From Limosilactobacillus rudii (GTDB lineage: Bacteria; Bacillota; Bacilli; Lactobacillales; Lactobacillaceae), in NCBI RefSeq assembly GCF_014145455.1, contig NZ_JACIVB010000063.1, positions 1 through 64,000 of the forward strand: 64,000 bases of DNA, read 5' to 3'. Shown in pieces: positions 7,916 through 17,552 of this stretch (the stretch's first letter is position 1; each line of letters begins with the position of its first letter). The position numbers and the translations under genes are program-made. The notes under the pieces are model-generated. The model did not search any database and was not told the DNA's origin. It was given only the letters and a program-made list of their open reading frames with translations.

Positions 7916-9781
7916 CTAGCGATCAGCTAAAACAGCCTTAGCAATCAAACGGGCAAAGTGGTCATTTCCCGCCGGTCCCATATGCACATTGTCACTTGCA
8001 AACCATTCGGCATGGCCTTGGCTGGCCTTATACCAGTCAACAACATGAACATTTTTATGCTTCTTAGCAACATCTTTTATTTCACTGTTAACAGTCTTTT
8101 GCCACGGCTTTGTTGGAACATGAGCTGTTAGCCAATAAATTTGGTGTCCAGGACCAATTGCACTTAATATCTCATCTAATGTATCCTGCGTCATCGACCC
8201 GTTTGTTCCAAGATTTAAAATAACAATTTTATTTAAATGACCATCTGCTTTTAATTGCCTGATCACAGCTGGCGTAGCTGATCCCTGACGACCGACTTGT
8301 GCATCAACGTAAGCATTAGGCATAAGTTTTTGAATACTATCCGCAGCATCAGCCATTACTGAATCACCAATAGCTGTTACCTTTAACTTTTGGGCCGCCT
8401 TTATCTGCGTTGGTGTTAAGTCGTACTGTTTTTGCAGTTTTTTCGTATTGCCACTTGCTTCTGCAATAGTTTCACCTTTAGCAATTTTTTTGTTATGTTT
8501 TTCAGCCGCTTGATGATTTTGCTCAATTCTTTGCTGAACTGCTGTCTTTTTCGGTGCGCGATTTGGCTGGCAAAAGCCGATAAATGCAATGATAAACACT
8601 AATGTCCCGGCAATAAGCTTACTGCCGCTTTGCCAACTAATGCGATGTCTTTCTAACATCCTTTGAAAATCTACCAGCAGGTTAGACCATTGATACTTAG
8701 CACATGGACGTTCTACCAAGCGGTATGAAACCTCACTAATTGCTAGAATTATTCCAATTTCAACAAGCGCGTTCACTAACGGATAATTACCAACCTTAAT
8801 TATTCGCTCATAAAAAATCATCACCGGATACTGATAAACATAAATACCGTATGATCGTTGCCCAATCCAGTGAAAGACCGGATTGGAAAGCCACTTGTTC
8901 ATACTAGCTCCAGGATGAAGAATCGTAGCCATTAAAAGGAGCCCTACAAAACTATAGAAAAACATCCCACCACGATAGGTAAAAGCCGACTGACCATTTA
9001 ACGTACAGAAACCGATTATTGTAATAGCCATTGCTAAAATTCCAACAATATTTAGTAAGTTTCGACTATTTTGTTGAAGTTTTGGCCGTAAACGATTTAA
9101 TGGCCATGCCAATCCTAGCCAAGAACCAAGGAACAATGAAAAAGCTCGTGTATCAGTCCCGTAGTACACACGGTTAATATTTGACGGATCATATAAAACA
9201 GCCATTTCAATTGCTGAGAGAATCGCTAACGCAAATACAGCACGGCGAACTATCCGTGTCTCCTTAAAAACTCTAAAAAGAAGGGTAATAATTAATGGCC
9301 ATAGTAAGTAGAACTGCGCTTCAACTCCTAAGGTCCATAAATGGGTAAAAGGTGAAATACCACCAAATTGATCAAAATATGATTGACCGTGACTTATTTC
9401 CCACCAATTATAAATCCAAGTTAAATTAGTAATGATTATTGCCCGAATATTATGGAGTAGTTCACGAGCAAACAGCGTAATATAAGCTGTCGTTAAAACT
9501 AACATCGCTATTAGCGTCGGATACAAACGCCGAAAACGTTTAAGGTAAAAACAGCCAATATCAATTCGACCGCCATATTTAAGTTGGCGATTAAATTGGT
9601 AAGTTACAAAATACCCAGAAATCAATAGGAAAAGCGGTACTCCTAAGTACCCACCCATTAAAAAATTAGGTAATAAGTGATAAATTATAACGCCGAAAAC
9701 GGCTAGCGTACGTAATCCGTCTATTCCAGTAACAAAATAGTGGGTGTGCGTACCCTGTGATGGATTAAAATTCGGCTTCAT
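7916..9781 (-). CDS. oatA: OatA-like peptidoglycan/sugar O-acetyltransferase (acyltransferase-3 + SGNH)
   Basis: 621-residue membrane enzyme. The N-terminal acyltransferase-3 domain (about 15-365) has around ten transmembrane helices and the TGIDGLRTLAVFGVIIYH start with the conserved His. One further TM lies at about 395-412. A charged linker leads to an extracytoplasmic SGNH hydrolase domain (about 465-620) with GDSVM (Ser), NLGTNG (Asn) and DNVHMGPAG (Asp and His). This architecture is that of OatA, which O-acetylates muramic acid and confers lysozyme resistance; other polymers are possible acceptors. GGAGG is seven bases before the ATG. Confidence 0.85.
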   Translation of the reverse strand: MKPNFNPSQGTHTHYFVTGIDGLRTLAVFGVIIYHLLPNFLMGGYLGVPLFLLISGYFVTYQFNRQLKYGGRIDIGCFYLKRFRRLYPTLIAMLVLTTAYITLFARELLHNIRAIIITNLTWIYNWWEISHGQSYFDQFGGISPFTHLWTLGVEAQFYLLWPLIITLLFRVFKETRIVRRAVFALAILSAIEMAVLYDPSNINRVYYGTDTRAFSLFLGSWLGLAWPLNRLRPKLQQNSRNLLNIVGILAMAITIIGFCTLNGQSAFTYRGGMFFYSFVGLLLMATILHPGASMNKWLSNPVFHWIGQRSYGIYVYQYPVMIFYERIIKVGNYPLVNALVEIGIILAISEVSYRLVERPCAKYQWSNLLVDFQRMLERHRISWQSGSKLIAGTLVFIIAFIGFCQPNRAPKKTAVQQRIEQNHQAAEKHNKKIAKGETIAEASGNTKKLQKQYDLTPTQIKAAQKLKVTAIGDSVMADAADSIQKLMPNAYVDAQVGRQGSATPAVIRQLKADGHLNKIVILNLGTNGSMTQDTLDEILSAIGPGHQIYWLTAHVPTKPWQKTVNSEIKDVAKKHKNVHVVDWYKASQGHAEWFASDNVHMGPAGNDHFARLIAKAVLADR

Positions 9782-9822
9782 TGCCTAACCTCCACATTTT
9801 TCATACCATATTCTCAAAAATG

Positions 9823-9854
9823 AAAAAGCCCAAGACTAGTCTTTCAGTCTTAGG
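9823..9854 (-). terminator. Terminator of the small gene at 9867
   Basis: Minus-strand stem CCTAAGAC / GTCTTGGG followed by CTTTTTCATTTTT, between the small gene and oatA. Confidence 0.75.
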
Positions 9855-9866
9855 TAGTTGCCTTAA

Positions 9867-10178
9867 TTACCCTACATGATTTTCTTTTAAAATTGATTGA
9901 ACAACTTTATCGATTTCCGGTGGTCGCTTCCATTCTTCCCAGTGATCCATCGATTCATCCTGCATTTTATAATGCGTATTTATAAAATGCTCATATTTAA
10001 TAACATTTTTAGAATGAGGAATATTTAATTCTAATATCCGTACTTCCTTAATGAATTTACGTTCTGCGGCTAATTCGGCACGACCATTTTGAACCATGTT
10101 TCCAATTTCATAATATTTTGAGCCATCATTTCGGGTAATCTCTTCGATTAATGTCAACGTTTCATGTTGTTCTTCCAC
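9867..10178 (-). CDS. Small hypothetical protein
   Basis: About 103 residues, hydrophilic, with no signal or membrane segment. It contains Trp/His-rich stretches (HYKMQDESMDHWEEWKRPPE). I do not recognise the family. GTG at 10178 is chosen because AAAGGGG lies nine bases upstream; the longer in-frame reading adds an unconvincing hydrophobic N-terminus (MIFWFKLV). It is monocistronic, with its own terminator. Confidence 0.6.
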   Translation of the reverse strand: MEEQHETLTLIEEITRNDGSKYYEIGNMVQNGRAELAAERKFIKEVRILELNIPHSKNVIKYEHFINTHYKMQDESMDHWEEWKRPPEIDKVVQSILKENHVG

Positions 10179-10396
10179 ATTCTCTGCCCCTTTCAACCCT
10201 ATCATTATAACGAGTTTAAACCAAAAAATCATCGCCTAAATGACGATGATTGGCATAAGAGAGAAAGAGAATTGATTAGAAGGTAAATACTTAATACCTT
10301 GCACCTATTATGATAGCGTTTACAAATAAATAAGTCAACCCTATATATTAAACATTTTCAGATAATTTATCAATTTAATTGCTATATTCTAAATAG

Positions 10397-10440
10397 CAAA
10401 AAAGAACCAGTAAATTACAAATGAATTTAACTGATTCTCT
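10397..10440 (-). terminator. Terminator of glmS
   Basis: Minus-strand 14-bp imperfect stem AGAATCAGTTAAATT / AATTTACTGGTTCT followed by TTTTTTGC, just after the glmS stop. Confidence 0.85.
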
Positions 10441-10447
10441 TAAAATT

Positions 10448-12268
10448 TTATTGAACTGTAACTGATTTTGCTAAATTTCGTGGCTTATCAACGTCAAGTC
10501 CTTTACCAAGACTAGTATAGTAAGCCAATAATTGTGCCGGTAAGACACTTAACAATGGTGTAAGAACCTCATCAACGTCTGGCAAGATAAACGTATCGTC
10601 TTCTTGGGCAAGGTGACGTGAAACAATTGTGATTGTACTTGCGCCACGTGCTTGCGTCTCTTCAAGGTTACTCCGTGTTAAACCAGCAGTCCGGTCTTGC
10701 GTAATAATTCCGATAACTGGTGTATGGTCTTCAATCAACGCAATTGTTCCATGCTTTAATTCACCTGAAGCAAAACCTTCTGCCTGAACGTATGAAATTT
10801 CTTTTAGCTTTAAGGCAGCTTCTAGTGATACCGACCAATCCATTCCTCGACCAATGTAAAAAGCATTCGGAACCTTAGATAGGTAACGAGAAGCGATTTC
10901 TTCAATTTTCTTCTTACTGTCAGTAATTGACTGCATCCCGTTAGCCACTAGCCCTAATTGGTGTTTGACATCAAAGTCCTTAGCCGCCTGTTTGCCCATA
11001 TATACACCAAGTGCTTGAGCAAGAATAGCTTCAACTGCGATTTGAGCAGTGTAAGCCTTAGTAGAGGCAACTGCAATTTCTGGGCCCGCATAAAGTAACT
11101 CAGTATACGTAGCTTCACGAGAAAGAGTTGACTTGTCAACATTAGTGATTGTTAAACTTGGCCAATTATTCTTATTAACATTAACTAATACTTCACGACT
11201 ATCAGCAGTTTCACCACTCTGACTTAAGAAGATAAAGAATGGTTTCTTGGAAAGTAATGGTTGTTCATAAGCAAATTCTGATGAAATATGAACAGAAGTC
11301 GGAATTCCACACAGCTTTTCAAAAATCCGTGCACCCACCAATCCGGCATGGTAACTCGTACCTGCACCTACAATATATAAGTGGTCAGCATTAGCCATAT
11401 CCTTAAGGAGCTTTTCATTAATTTGGGCAACATTACTATCACCAAAATACTTTTGAACTAACTTCCGCATAACTGCCGGTTGTTCATCAATTTCCTTAAG
11501 CATGTAGTATGGGTAAGTGCCCTTATCAGCAGCGTTAGCATCCATATCGACTTTAAATGTTGGCCGTTTAACCTCATTACCATCAAAGTCCTTAATAGTA
11601 ATATGGTCAGGCTTTACAATAACTAATTCATGATCGCCAATTTCCATGAAGGTATCGGTCTCCTTAATCATTGACATCGCATCAGAACCGACCATGTTAT
11701 AGCCATCAGCTACTCCGACTAATAGGGGACTCTTATTTTTAGCAACAAACAAAGTATCCGGCTGTTCTTTATCCATTAAAACAAATGCATAAGAAGAATC
11801 AGAACTAATTAACCGCAAGACTTTAAGAAAAGCTGCTTCGGTTGACATTCCTAATTCAACCACAAATTTATCAACTAATTGAACAATAACTTCCGTATCA
11901 GTCTGGCTAACAAATTTTACATCAGATAAGTATTCCTTTTTTAATTCAGCATAATTTTCAATTACACCATTGTGGACTAAATAAAAACGTTCGTCTTGTG
12001 AATATTGTGGGTGGGCATTAGCCTCATTCGGTTCACCATGCGTGGCCCAGCGAGTATGACCAATACCAGTTGTCCCATGAACTTCATCGCTAAGAGCTGC
12101 TTCTAAGTTAGTAATCCGTCCTGAACGTTTTACAAGGTAGTCATGTCCTTGCTGATCGTTAACATAAACCCCAGCAGAATCATAGCCGCGGTATTCAAGA
12201 CGCTTTAATCCGTTAATTAGAATTGACAAGCTTTTGTCAGTTCCTGTAACTCCAACAATTCCACACAT
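10448..12268 (-). CDS. glmS: Glutamine-fructose-6-phosphate aminotransferase
   Basis: 606-residue cytosolic enzyme making glucosamine-6-phosphate from fructose-6-phosphate and glutamine, the entry to cell-wall amino sugars. The N-terminal class II glutaminase has the nucleophile Cys2 in MCGIVGVTG, then HTRWATHG. Two SIS domains follow (about 285-430 and 455-595), with GAGTSYHAG, SQSGETADS and ASTKAYTAQ. The closing DKPRNLAKSVTVQ ending is conserved. It lies immediately after the cdaA-cdaR-glmM operon but has its own promoter. The roughly 70-base leader holds dyads rather than a glmS ribozyme. Confidence 0.97.
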   Translation of the reverse strand: MCGIVGVTGTDKSLSILINGLKRLEYRGYDSAGVYVNDQQGHDYLVKRSGRITNLEAALSDEVHGTTGIGHTRWATHGEPNEANAHPQYSQDERFYLVHNGVIENYAELKKEYLSDVKFVSQTDTEVIVQLVDKFVVELGMSTEAAFLKVLRLISSDSSYAFVLMDKEQPDTLFVAKNKSPLLVGVADGYNMVGSDAMSMIKETDTFMEIGDHELVIVKPDHITIKDFDGNEVKRPTFKVDMDANAADKGTYPYYMLKEIDEQPAVMRKLVQKYFGDSNVAQINEKLLKDMANADHLYIVGAGTSYHAGLVGARIFEKLCGIPTSVHISSEFAYEQPLLSKKPFFIFLSQSGETADSREVLVNVNKNNWPSLTITNVDKSTLSREATYTELLYAGPEIAVASTKAYTAQIAVEAILAQALGVYMGKQAAKDFDVKHQLGLVANGMQSITDSKKKIEEIASRYLSKVPNAFYIGRGMDWSVSLEAALKLKEISYVQAEGFASGELKHGTIALIEDHTPVIGIITQDRTAGLTRSNLEETQARGASTITIVSRHLAQEDDTFILPDVDEVLTPLLSVLPAQLLAYYTSLGKGLDVDKPRNLAKSVTVQ

Positions 12269-12293
12269 AATTAAATTCCATCCTTTAAATAAA

Positions 12294-12311
12294 ATTGGTA
12301 TAGATAACTAG
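12294..12311. promoter_or_regulatory. NagR/YvoA (GntR)-like operator in the glmS leader
   Basis: ATTGGTATAGATAACTAG closely resembles dre sites reported for Bacillus NagR/YvoA (from memory). It overlaps a 9-3-9 dyad AACTAGTGC-TAG-GCACCAGTT (12306-12326, one mismatch). A weaker copy, ATTGGTCTATATAAGATA, lies upstream of the -35 at 12385-12402. Confidence 0.5.
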
Positions 12312-12332
12312 TGCTAGGCACCAGTTCTAAGC

Positions 12333-12372
12333 AACTGTATTGTATAGTACAGTTTTTAACTTTACTTGTCAA
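12333..12372 (-). promoter_or_regulatory. glmS promoter with dyad over the -10
   Basis: Minus-strand -35 TTGACA (12367-12372), 17-base spacer and -10 TACTAT (12344-12349). The -10 lies inside a perfect inverted repeat AACTGTA-N8-TACAGTT (12333-12354), which suggests direct repressor control. Confidence 0.7.
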
Positions 12373-12414
12373 TCATTTTATTTGATTGGTCTATATAAGA
12401 TATTTTTTACATTC

Positions 12415-12474
12415 GATAAAAATACCCTGTAAATATATAGGTGCTATCTGATTCCACTTATATATTCACAGGGT
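12415..12474 (-). terminator. Terminator of the cdaA-cdaR-glmM operon
   Basis: A 16-bp stem with one mismatch (plus-strand ACCCTGT at 12424 against ACAGGGT at 12468-12474, extended through AT pairs), followed on the minus strand by ATTTTTATC. Confidence 0.8.
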
Positions 12475-12482
12475 CTTATAAT

Positions 12483-13838
12483 CTACTTAACTTCTAATTC
12501 TGCTCTTGCTACATCCCCAATTCGTTCAACATATTCATGAACTAATTCAGGTGTAGCTGCTTCAGCCATAATACGAAGAAGTGGCTCTGTTCCACTTGGC
12601 CGGACTAGAACACGACCATCACCATTCATTTCTTGTTCAACTTGGGCAATGACTTCCTTCAACTTTGGGTTTTCCATTGCGCTCGCCTTATCCGCAACTT
12701 TAATATTTAATAATTCCTGTGGATAAGTCGTAACATCACTTGCTAATTCAGCTAGGGTCTTACCAGAATCTTTTACAACTGATAAGAGCTGAAGTGCAGT
12801 AAGCATCCCATCACCCGTCGTATTGTGGTCTAAGAAGATGATATGTCCTGATTGTTCACCACCAAGATTATAACCATTCTTTAACATCTCTTCGACAACG
12901 TAACGGTCACCTACTTTAGTCTTAACGCTCTTTAAATCGTGCGCTTCTAAAGCCTTATACATCCCTAGGTTACTCATTACCGTCGTTACTACGGTATCTT
13001 TCTTCAATAAGCCTTTTTTATCCATGTATTTTCCACAAATATACATGATCTTATCACCGTCAACAATATTTCCTTCATTATCAACAGCGATACAACGATC
13101 ACCATCACCATCAAAGGCTACACCAAGATCCGCGTCATTTTCAACAACCGCTTTTTGAAGACTTTCCGGATGAGTGGAACCACAGTTTAAGTTAGTATTT
13201 AAGCCATCTGGCTGGTCATTGATTGGAATGAAATCAACATTCATATCAGCAAATAGGTTTGAAATAAAGCCACTTGTTGCACCATTAGCAGCATCAACAA
13301 CAACCTTTAATCCTTCTAAGTCAGTTGAAACTGTTTGTTCAAGAAATGAGGTATATTTTAATGCTCCTTCATGATAATCGGCAACTGTTCCCAATCCCTC
13401 ATCAGAAGGACGTGGTAGCGTATCTTCTTCAGCATCTAATAATTGTTCGATTTCATATTCAAGATCATCCGATAGTTTAAAGCCATTACCACCAAAATAT
13501 TTGATCCCATTATACTTGATCGGGTTATGGCTTGCAGTGATCATTACTCCTGCATCAGCCTCCTGTGCTCGTACAAGGTAAGCAACTCCTGGAGTAGTAA
13601 CAACCCCAAGCCGTAAGACCTCAATTCCAACCGATAATAATCCTGCAACCAATGCGTTTTCTAGCATTTGTCCTGAGATACGGGTATCACGAGAAACTAA
13701 TACTTGTGGTTGCTTTCTTTCAGAATGCCGAGTGAGAACATAACCACCTGCTCGACCAACCCGAAATGCTAATTCAGGACTAAGATCTTGATTTGCAACA
13801 CCACGAACACCATCTGTTCCAAAATATTTTAACTTCAT
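12483..13838 (-). CDS. glmM: Phosphoglucosamine mutase
   Basis: 451-residue enzyme converting glucosamine-6-phosphate to glucosamine-1-phosphate for UDP-GlcNAc synthesis. It begins YFGTDGVRG, has the phosphoserine loop [11 protein letters not shown] at about residue 100, the metal loop DGDGDRC, a sugar-binding GGEQSGH, and the phosphate-binding [10 protein letters not shown] near the end. Length is typical (about 450). It is the third gene of the cdaA-cdaR-glmM operon; GlmM of related firmicutes binds and inhibits CdaA, linking wall synthesis to c-di-AMP. Start ATG 13838 follows AGGAG. Confidence 0.97.
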   Translation of the reverse strand: MKLKYFGTDGVRGVANQDLSPELAFRVGRAGGYVLTRHSERKQPQVLVSRDTRISGQMLENALVAGLLSVGIEVLRLGVVTTPGVAYLVRAQEADAGVMITASHNPIKYNGIKYFGGNGFKLSDDLEYEIEQLLDAEEDTLPRPSDEGLGTVADYHEGALKYTSFLEQTVSTDLEGLKVVVDAANGATSGFISNLFADMNVDFIPINDQPDGLNTNLNCGSTHPESLQKAVVENDADLGVAFDGDGDRCIAVDNEGNIVDGDKIMYICGKYMDKKGLLKKDTVVTTVMSNLGMYKALEAHDLKSVKTKVGDRYVVEEMLKNGYNLGGEQSGHIIFLDHNTTGDGMLTALQLLSVVKDSGKTLAELASDVTTYPQELLNIKVADKASAMENPKLKEVIAQVEQEMNGDGRVLVRPSGTEPLLRIMAEAATPELVHEYVERIGDVARAELEVK

Positions 13839-13865
13839 GTCACTTCTCCTCTATATATTAAAGAA

Positions 13866-14759
13866 TTAATTTGTATTACTTGAACTTGAATCTCCACTAT
13901 TATTTATACTACTTGATGATTGAGATGTCTCCGTAGACGACTCCGAAGATTCTTCTCTAGATGACGACTTAGAGCTACTCGTATCACTCTTACCATCACC
14001 ATCACTACTTGACGATGAGCCATTTGAACCACTACTTTGCATTCCTGGAGATACGGGAATTGTTACATTAGTGGTTGTTGGTGAAATCACCACATTTAAC
14101 GTTTGTCCATTCCGATCTAGGGCTTGAAGGGTAACTTGCCGCGAAATATTATCTTTAGCATTATGTGGTACTGCAACATAAGCAACTATTTTATCCACAT
14201 GGTTAACCTCTTCACGTGACCCTGTTACCTGAACATTTTGAATATCACTATGTGGTCGTCCAATTTGATAATCATTATCTAAATTCTTGGTACTTAGACG
14301 CACTGTTACCTTCATTGTAATCGTCTTTCGTGGTTGAATATTCACATTAATGTACTGCGGACTAATACTAGAAGTTAATTCAGAATTTAAACCGCTTGTT
14401 TTTAACTTAACACGATGTTTTCCCGGAGTTAGATCTGAAAGGTCTGCATAAACTTTAAAGTTTTGCGTATTAGACGTCGTGGTAACTAATGCTGACGGAC
14501 CGGTAACCTTAACTTTTACATATTGTGGGTAGCCACTCACTATATACTTAGCATTATCTACAGTGACATCAAGTGGCATTTTGATTGTTGCCGATTTATC
14601 AGACATTAATGCACTATTCTGGTTGTTATTCCGTGTATTTTGCCGAAGAAAGCCGCTCTTGCTTCCATTTACATACATAAATAAGAAAAGCGCTAGAACT
14701 AACGAAATAACCCGCAAAAACCACTTACGACGGAAAAAGCCCTTAGTGTTTTTGCCCAT
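13866..14759 (-). CDS. cdaR: CdaR, YbbR-domain regulator of diadenylate cyclase
   Basis: 297-residue membrane-anchored protein. One N-terminal TM (about 10-28, VISLVLALFLFMYV) is followed by extracytoplasmic YbbR repeats (about 45-245). A long Ser-rich low-complexity tail ends the protein. CdaR proteins interact with and modulate CdaA. The ATG at 14759 is preferred because AGGAGG lies eight bases upstream; it makes a 17-base overlap with cdaA. The serine-rich tail (roughly the last 50 residues) is an unusual lineage-specific extension. Confidence 0.92.
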   Translation of the reverse strand: MGKNTKGFFRRKWFLRVISLVLALFLFMYVNGSKSGFLRQNTRNNNQNSALMSDKSATIKMPLDVTVDNAKYIVSGYPQYVKVKVTGPSALVTTTSNTQNFKVYADLSDLTPGKHRVKLKTSGLNSELTSSISPQYINVNIQPRKTITMKVTVRLSTKNLDNDYQIGRPHSDIQNVQVTGSREEVNHVDKIVAYVAVPHNAKDNISRQVTLQALDRNGQTLNVVISPTTTNVTIPVSPGMQSSGSNGSSSSSDGDGKSDTSSSKSSSREESSESSTETSQSSSSINNSGDSSSSNTN

Positions 14760-15594
14760 GACGGCCACCTCCTTTGCGGTGGAACTTAGCATATAATTCT
14801 GTTATTAAGTTTTCATGTTGCGGTTCATGAGTATATAACTGGGCCCGCAAAAATTTTAGATAATCTTCTCGTGACAAATTTCTAATTAACTCATTATCCT
14901 TAGTAATTGAAACTTCGCCAGTCTCTTCTGAAATTACTATTGTCAAAGCATCGGTTACCTCACTAATTCCTACTGCCGCCCGGTGACGCGTCCCTAACTC
15001 CTTAGGAATTAGCTTACTATCAGAAAGCGGTAAATAAGCAGCCGCAACCGCAATTCGATTATCTTTAATAATTACTGCCCCATCATGCAACGGAGTATTA
15101 GGAATAAAAGTATTAATTAATAACGCACCAGAAATATCCGCATCCAACGGAATTCCAGTCTCAATATACTCTTCAAGCCCCGTCTTCATTTGAATACTCA
15201 TTAGGGCACCAATTCTTCGCTTCGACATATACTGGATTGCCTGATCTAACTGTTTAATCGTATCCTCTTCCTTCTCATTAGCCGTCTGATTATGAGTAAA
15301 GAAGGTTCCCCGACCTAGGTGTTCTAATCCTCGCCGAATTTCTGGCTGGAAAATAACAACAATTGCAATAACACCCCAGTTAAGAATCTGATCCATCACC
15401 CATGATACTGTACTTAGGCCAACATACCAGCTGACAATTTTAACGAGGATAATAATTAAAATTCCTCGAAAAAGTTGTACCGCTCTGGTCCCACGAATTA
15501 ACATTAATAGCTCATAGATTAAAAACCAAATCACTAAAATATCAATTAAATGAATCAGATTTTGCCATGTAAGAAGCGAAACTATAAACTGCAT
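14743..15594 (-). CDS. cdaA: Diadenylate cyclase CdaA (c-di-AMP synthase)
   Basis: 283-residue membrane enzyme that condenses two ATP into c-di-AMP, which controls potassium and osmolyte uptake. Three N-terminal TMs (about 12-90) are followed by the DAC domain (about 100-260) with the DGAVII metal/active-site motif (LHDGAVII) and the RHRAAVG ATP-binding motif. ATG 15594 is chosen because it aligns with known N-termini; AGAGG is 12 bases before it, and an in-frame ATG at 15606 abuts AGAGG and is unlikely. First gene of the operon with cdaR and glmM. Confidence 0.95.
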   Translation of the reverse strand: MQFIVSLLTWQNLIHLIDILVIWFLIYELLMLIRGTRAVQLFRGILIIILVKIVSWYVGLSTVSWVMDQILNWGVIAIVVIFQPEIRRGLEHLGRGTFFTHNQTANEKEEDTIKQLDQAIQYMSKRRIGALMSIQMKTGLEEYIETGIPLDADISGALLINTFIPNTPLHDGAVIIKDNRIAVAAAYLPLSDSKLIPKELGTRHRAAVGISEVTDALTIVISEETGEVSITKDNELIRNLSREDYLKFLRAQLYTHEPQHENLITELYAKFHRKGGGRHGQKH

Positions 15595-15624
15595 CGCATT
15601 CACCATCCTCTAAATCACGTTCAT

Positions 15625-15630
15625 ATTATA
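15625..15630 (-). promoter_or_regulatory. Extended -10 promoter of the cdaA operon
   Basis: Minus-strand TGATATAAT gives a perfect -10 with a TGN extension about 30 bases before the start. No good -35 is seen, as is usual for extended -10 promoters. Confidence 0.5.
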
Positions 15631-15689
15631 TCATTTCATTTTAGCTTTGACCCTACCTGAATGAAATTTATGTGTATTTCCCATTATAT

Positions 15690-15728
15690 AATTAAAGGTC
15701 CAGTTAGCTGATATTAAGCTACTGAACC
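15690..15728 (-). terminator. Terminator of the ribose operon
   Basis: Plus-strand arms GGTCCAGTTAGCT (15697-15709) and AGCTACTGAACC (15717-15728) form a strong stem, followed on the minus strand by TTTAATTAT. Confidence 0.65.
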
Positions 15729-15760
15729 CTATAATTAAATTTTATATTTCCCGGGGAATA

Positions 15761-17122
15761 TTAATGTTCTTGAACTTCATCTGGATGTGCCTTTTCCCAA
15801 CGATGCTCTGTCCAGAAGTAAAGAGTAATAAGGGCAAAGCAAATTGCAGGGACAATAAATGATAATTGCATTGATCCGCTCAAGTCAGATACCCGTCCTT
15901 GAATTGTCGGTACGATTGCTCCACCGATTAAGGACATAACAATAAATGCCCCACCAGTTTCTGTGTACTTCTTTTCATGAATTTGATCTAGCGTATGAGC
16001 ATAAATAGTTGGCCATTCCGGTCCAAAGAAGAAGCTGGTAACAATTGCTGCGATAACTGCTGTAATATTTGGAATTGTAAAAGTAATAATTAAAGAAATA
16101 GTTCCTAGTAATGAGAACCATGTTAATACTTTAGTAATTGAGTACCGGTCAAGGAACCAGTTAGCAACAAGCTTACCAAAGAACCATGCAATGTAACTAT
16201 AAATCATAAAAGTTGAGGCAGCTGCATCAGAAATATGCGAATCTAACCGTAATGCTAGTCGAATCGTAAACGACCATACAGTAGTCTGCATACCTGCATA
16301 GATAAATTGGCAAAGAACCCCCTTCATGTAACGCTTGTTATGGAACAAGTAGTTAAAGGTTTCACCTAATGAAGGTTGCTCCTCTGCCGCTTCCTGTGCA
16401 TCCGCATTGGTTGATAAGGCCTTTGCTCGTGGCATCTTGGTTATTGCCAAAACAATAAAGATAATAATTAAAACAATTAAAATATATTTGTACGGCCGCA
16501 AAGTTAATTGCAATAAGTGCTGGTTATATGCTTCCGCCTCAGCTTTGGACATTTTGGCAACCTTATCGGCAATATTGCCACCTTCACCAAAGATAAGATA
16601 CTTTCCAAGGACAATTCCCATGATGTCCCCTAATGGAATCAATACATTAGCAACGTTTAATCGTTTATTAGCAGTCTCCTTGGGGCCAAACATTGTCGCA
16701 TAAGTATCACAACTAGTCTCTAAGAAACTCAAACCAATCGCAATCGCAAAAATTGCTGCTAAAAACATACTATAAGTGGCAACATGTGAAGCTGGGAAGA
16801 ACATTCCACAACCAATAATATAAAATAATAGCCCAATAAGAATTGCCAACTTGTATGAAGTCTTCTTAATAATAATCGATGCTGGGATTGCCATTAAGAA
16901 ATAACCACCATAAAAAGCACTTTGCACAAAAGCAGTTGCAGTATCATTTAATGTAAAAACCGTCTTAAACTGCGTAATCAAGATATCATTAAGACTCGCA
17001 GCTGCTCCCCATAGTGGGAAAATCAAACATAAAATGACAAATTGGAACATTGGTGTCCGACTAAGGTAACCGTTAGGAAGCTGAACCCAGCTTTGTCCTT
17101 TATTATTTATTTCTCTATCCAT
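15761..17122 (-). CDS. FHS-family MFS sugar permease (probable ribose transporter)
   Basis: 453-residue protein with 12 predicted TMs and the fucose-galactose-glucose:H+ symporter (FucP-like) layout: the TM1 region FPLWGAAASLNDILITQFK, GYFLMAIPAS in TM2/3 and LSFLETSCDTYATMFGP in TM5. It is the last gene of an operon with rbsK and rbsD (23 bases after rbsD), so ribose is the likely substrate. That would replace the ABC or PTS transporters found elsewhere. The assignment to ribose is inferred from context; the family is seen in sequence. Start ATG 17122 with AGGAGAG upstream. Confidence 0.85.
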   Translation of the reverse strand: MDREINNKGQSWVQLPNGYLSRTPMFQFVILCLIFPLWGAAASLNDILITQFKTVFTLNDTATAFVQSAFYGGYFLMAIPASIIIKKTSYKLAILIGLLFYIIGCGMFFPASHVATYSMFLAAIFAIAIGLSFLETSCDTYATMFGPKETANKRLNVANVLIPLGDIMGIVLGKYLIFGEGGNIADKVAKMSKAEAEAYNQHLLQLTLRPYKYILIVLIIIFIVLAITKMPRAKALSTNADAQEAAEEQPSLGETFNYLFHNKRYMKGVLCQFIYAGMQTTVWSFTIRLALRLDSHISDAAASTFMIYSYIAWFFGKLVANWFLDRYSITKVLTWFSLLGTISLIITFTIPNITAVIAAIVTSFFFGPEWPTIYAHTLDQIHEKKYTETGGAFIVMSLIGGAIVPTIQGRVSDLSGSMQLSFIVPAICFALITLYFWTEHRWEKAHPDEVQEH

Positions 17123-17145
17123 ACTTCTTTTTCTCTCCTACAAAA

Positions 17146-17541
17146 TTAGAATGTTACACCTGATTCAAGAATAATATTTGAATATGGTGTCATTTCACCA
17201 GTGCGAATAAAGGCATGAGTTTTAGCGAGATTCTTTTTTAAATCGCTATGTGGCATAAATGCTATCTCAACACCTGGTAAAGCTTTCTTAATATTCTCTA
17301 ATTGGTCCGGATTTTGATCCTTGATTTCATTAGCCAAGTAAATCTTTTGAACTTTCATTTCTTTCAAAACGTTATTCAAAACATCCATAAAACTTGGTAG
17401 TTCCTTATCTACGGCTAAGTCAATCTTTTTCGTGCCAAATGGAACTGGCATTCCCGCATCGCCAATTGAAAGCCAATCCATATGCCCCATATTAGCAACA
17501 ACTGCCGAAACTTCTGAATTAATAATTCCTGTTTTTTTCAT
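17146..17541 (-). CDS. rbsD: D-ribose pyranase
   Basis: 131-residue cytosolic mutarotase that interconverts pyranose and furanose forms of ribose to feed RbsK. It begins [32 protein letters not shown], with the conserved catalytic His and Asp, and ends [18 protein letters not shown] as in family members. Length is normal. It lies between rbsK (11 bases) and the permease (23 bases) in one operon. Confidence 0.95.
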   Translation of the reverse strand: MKKTGIINSEVSAVVANMGHMDWLSIGDAGMPVPFGTKKIDLAVDKELPSFMDVLNNVLKEMKVQKIYLANEIKDQNPDQLENIKKALPGVEIAFMPHSDLKKNLAKTHAFIRTGEMTPYSNIILESGVTF

Positions 17542-17552
17542 CGTCCTACTCC

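Noticed and set aside
12294-12372. glmS ribozyme upstream of glmS (an AGAACTGG string resembles part of its core)
   Set aside because: Only about 70 bases separate the predicted start of transcription from the glmS ATG, far too short for the ribozyme, and the match sits inside a dyad.
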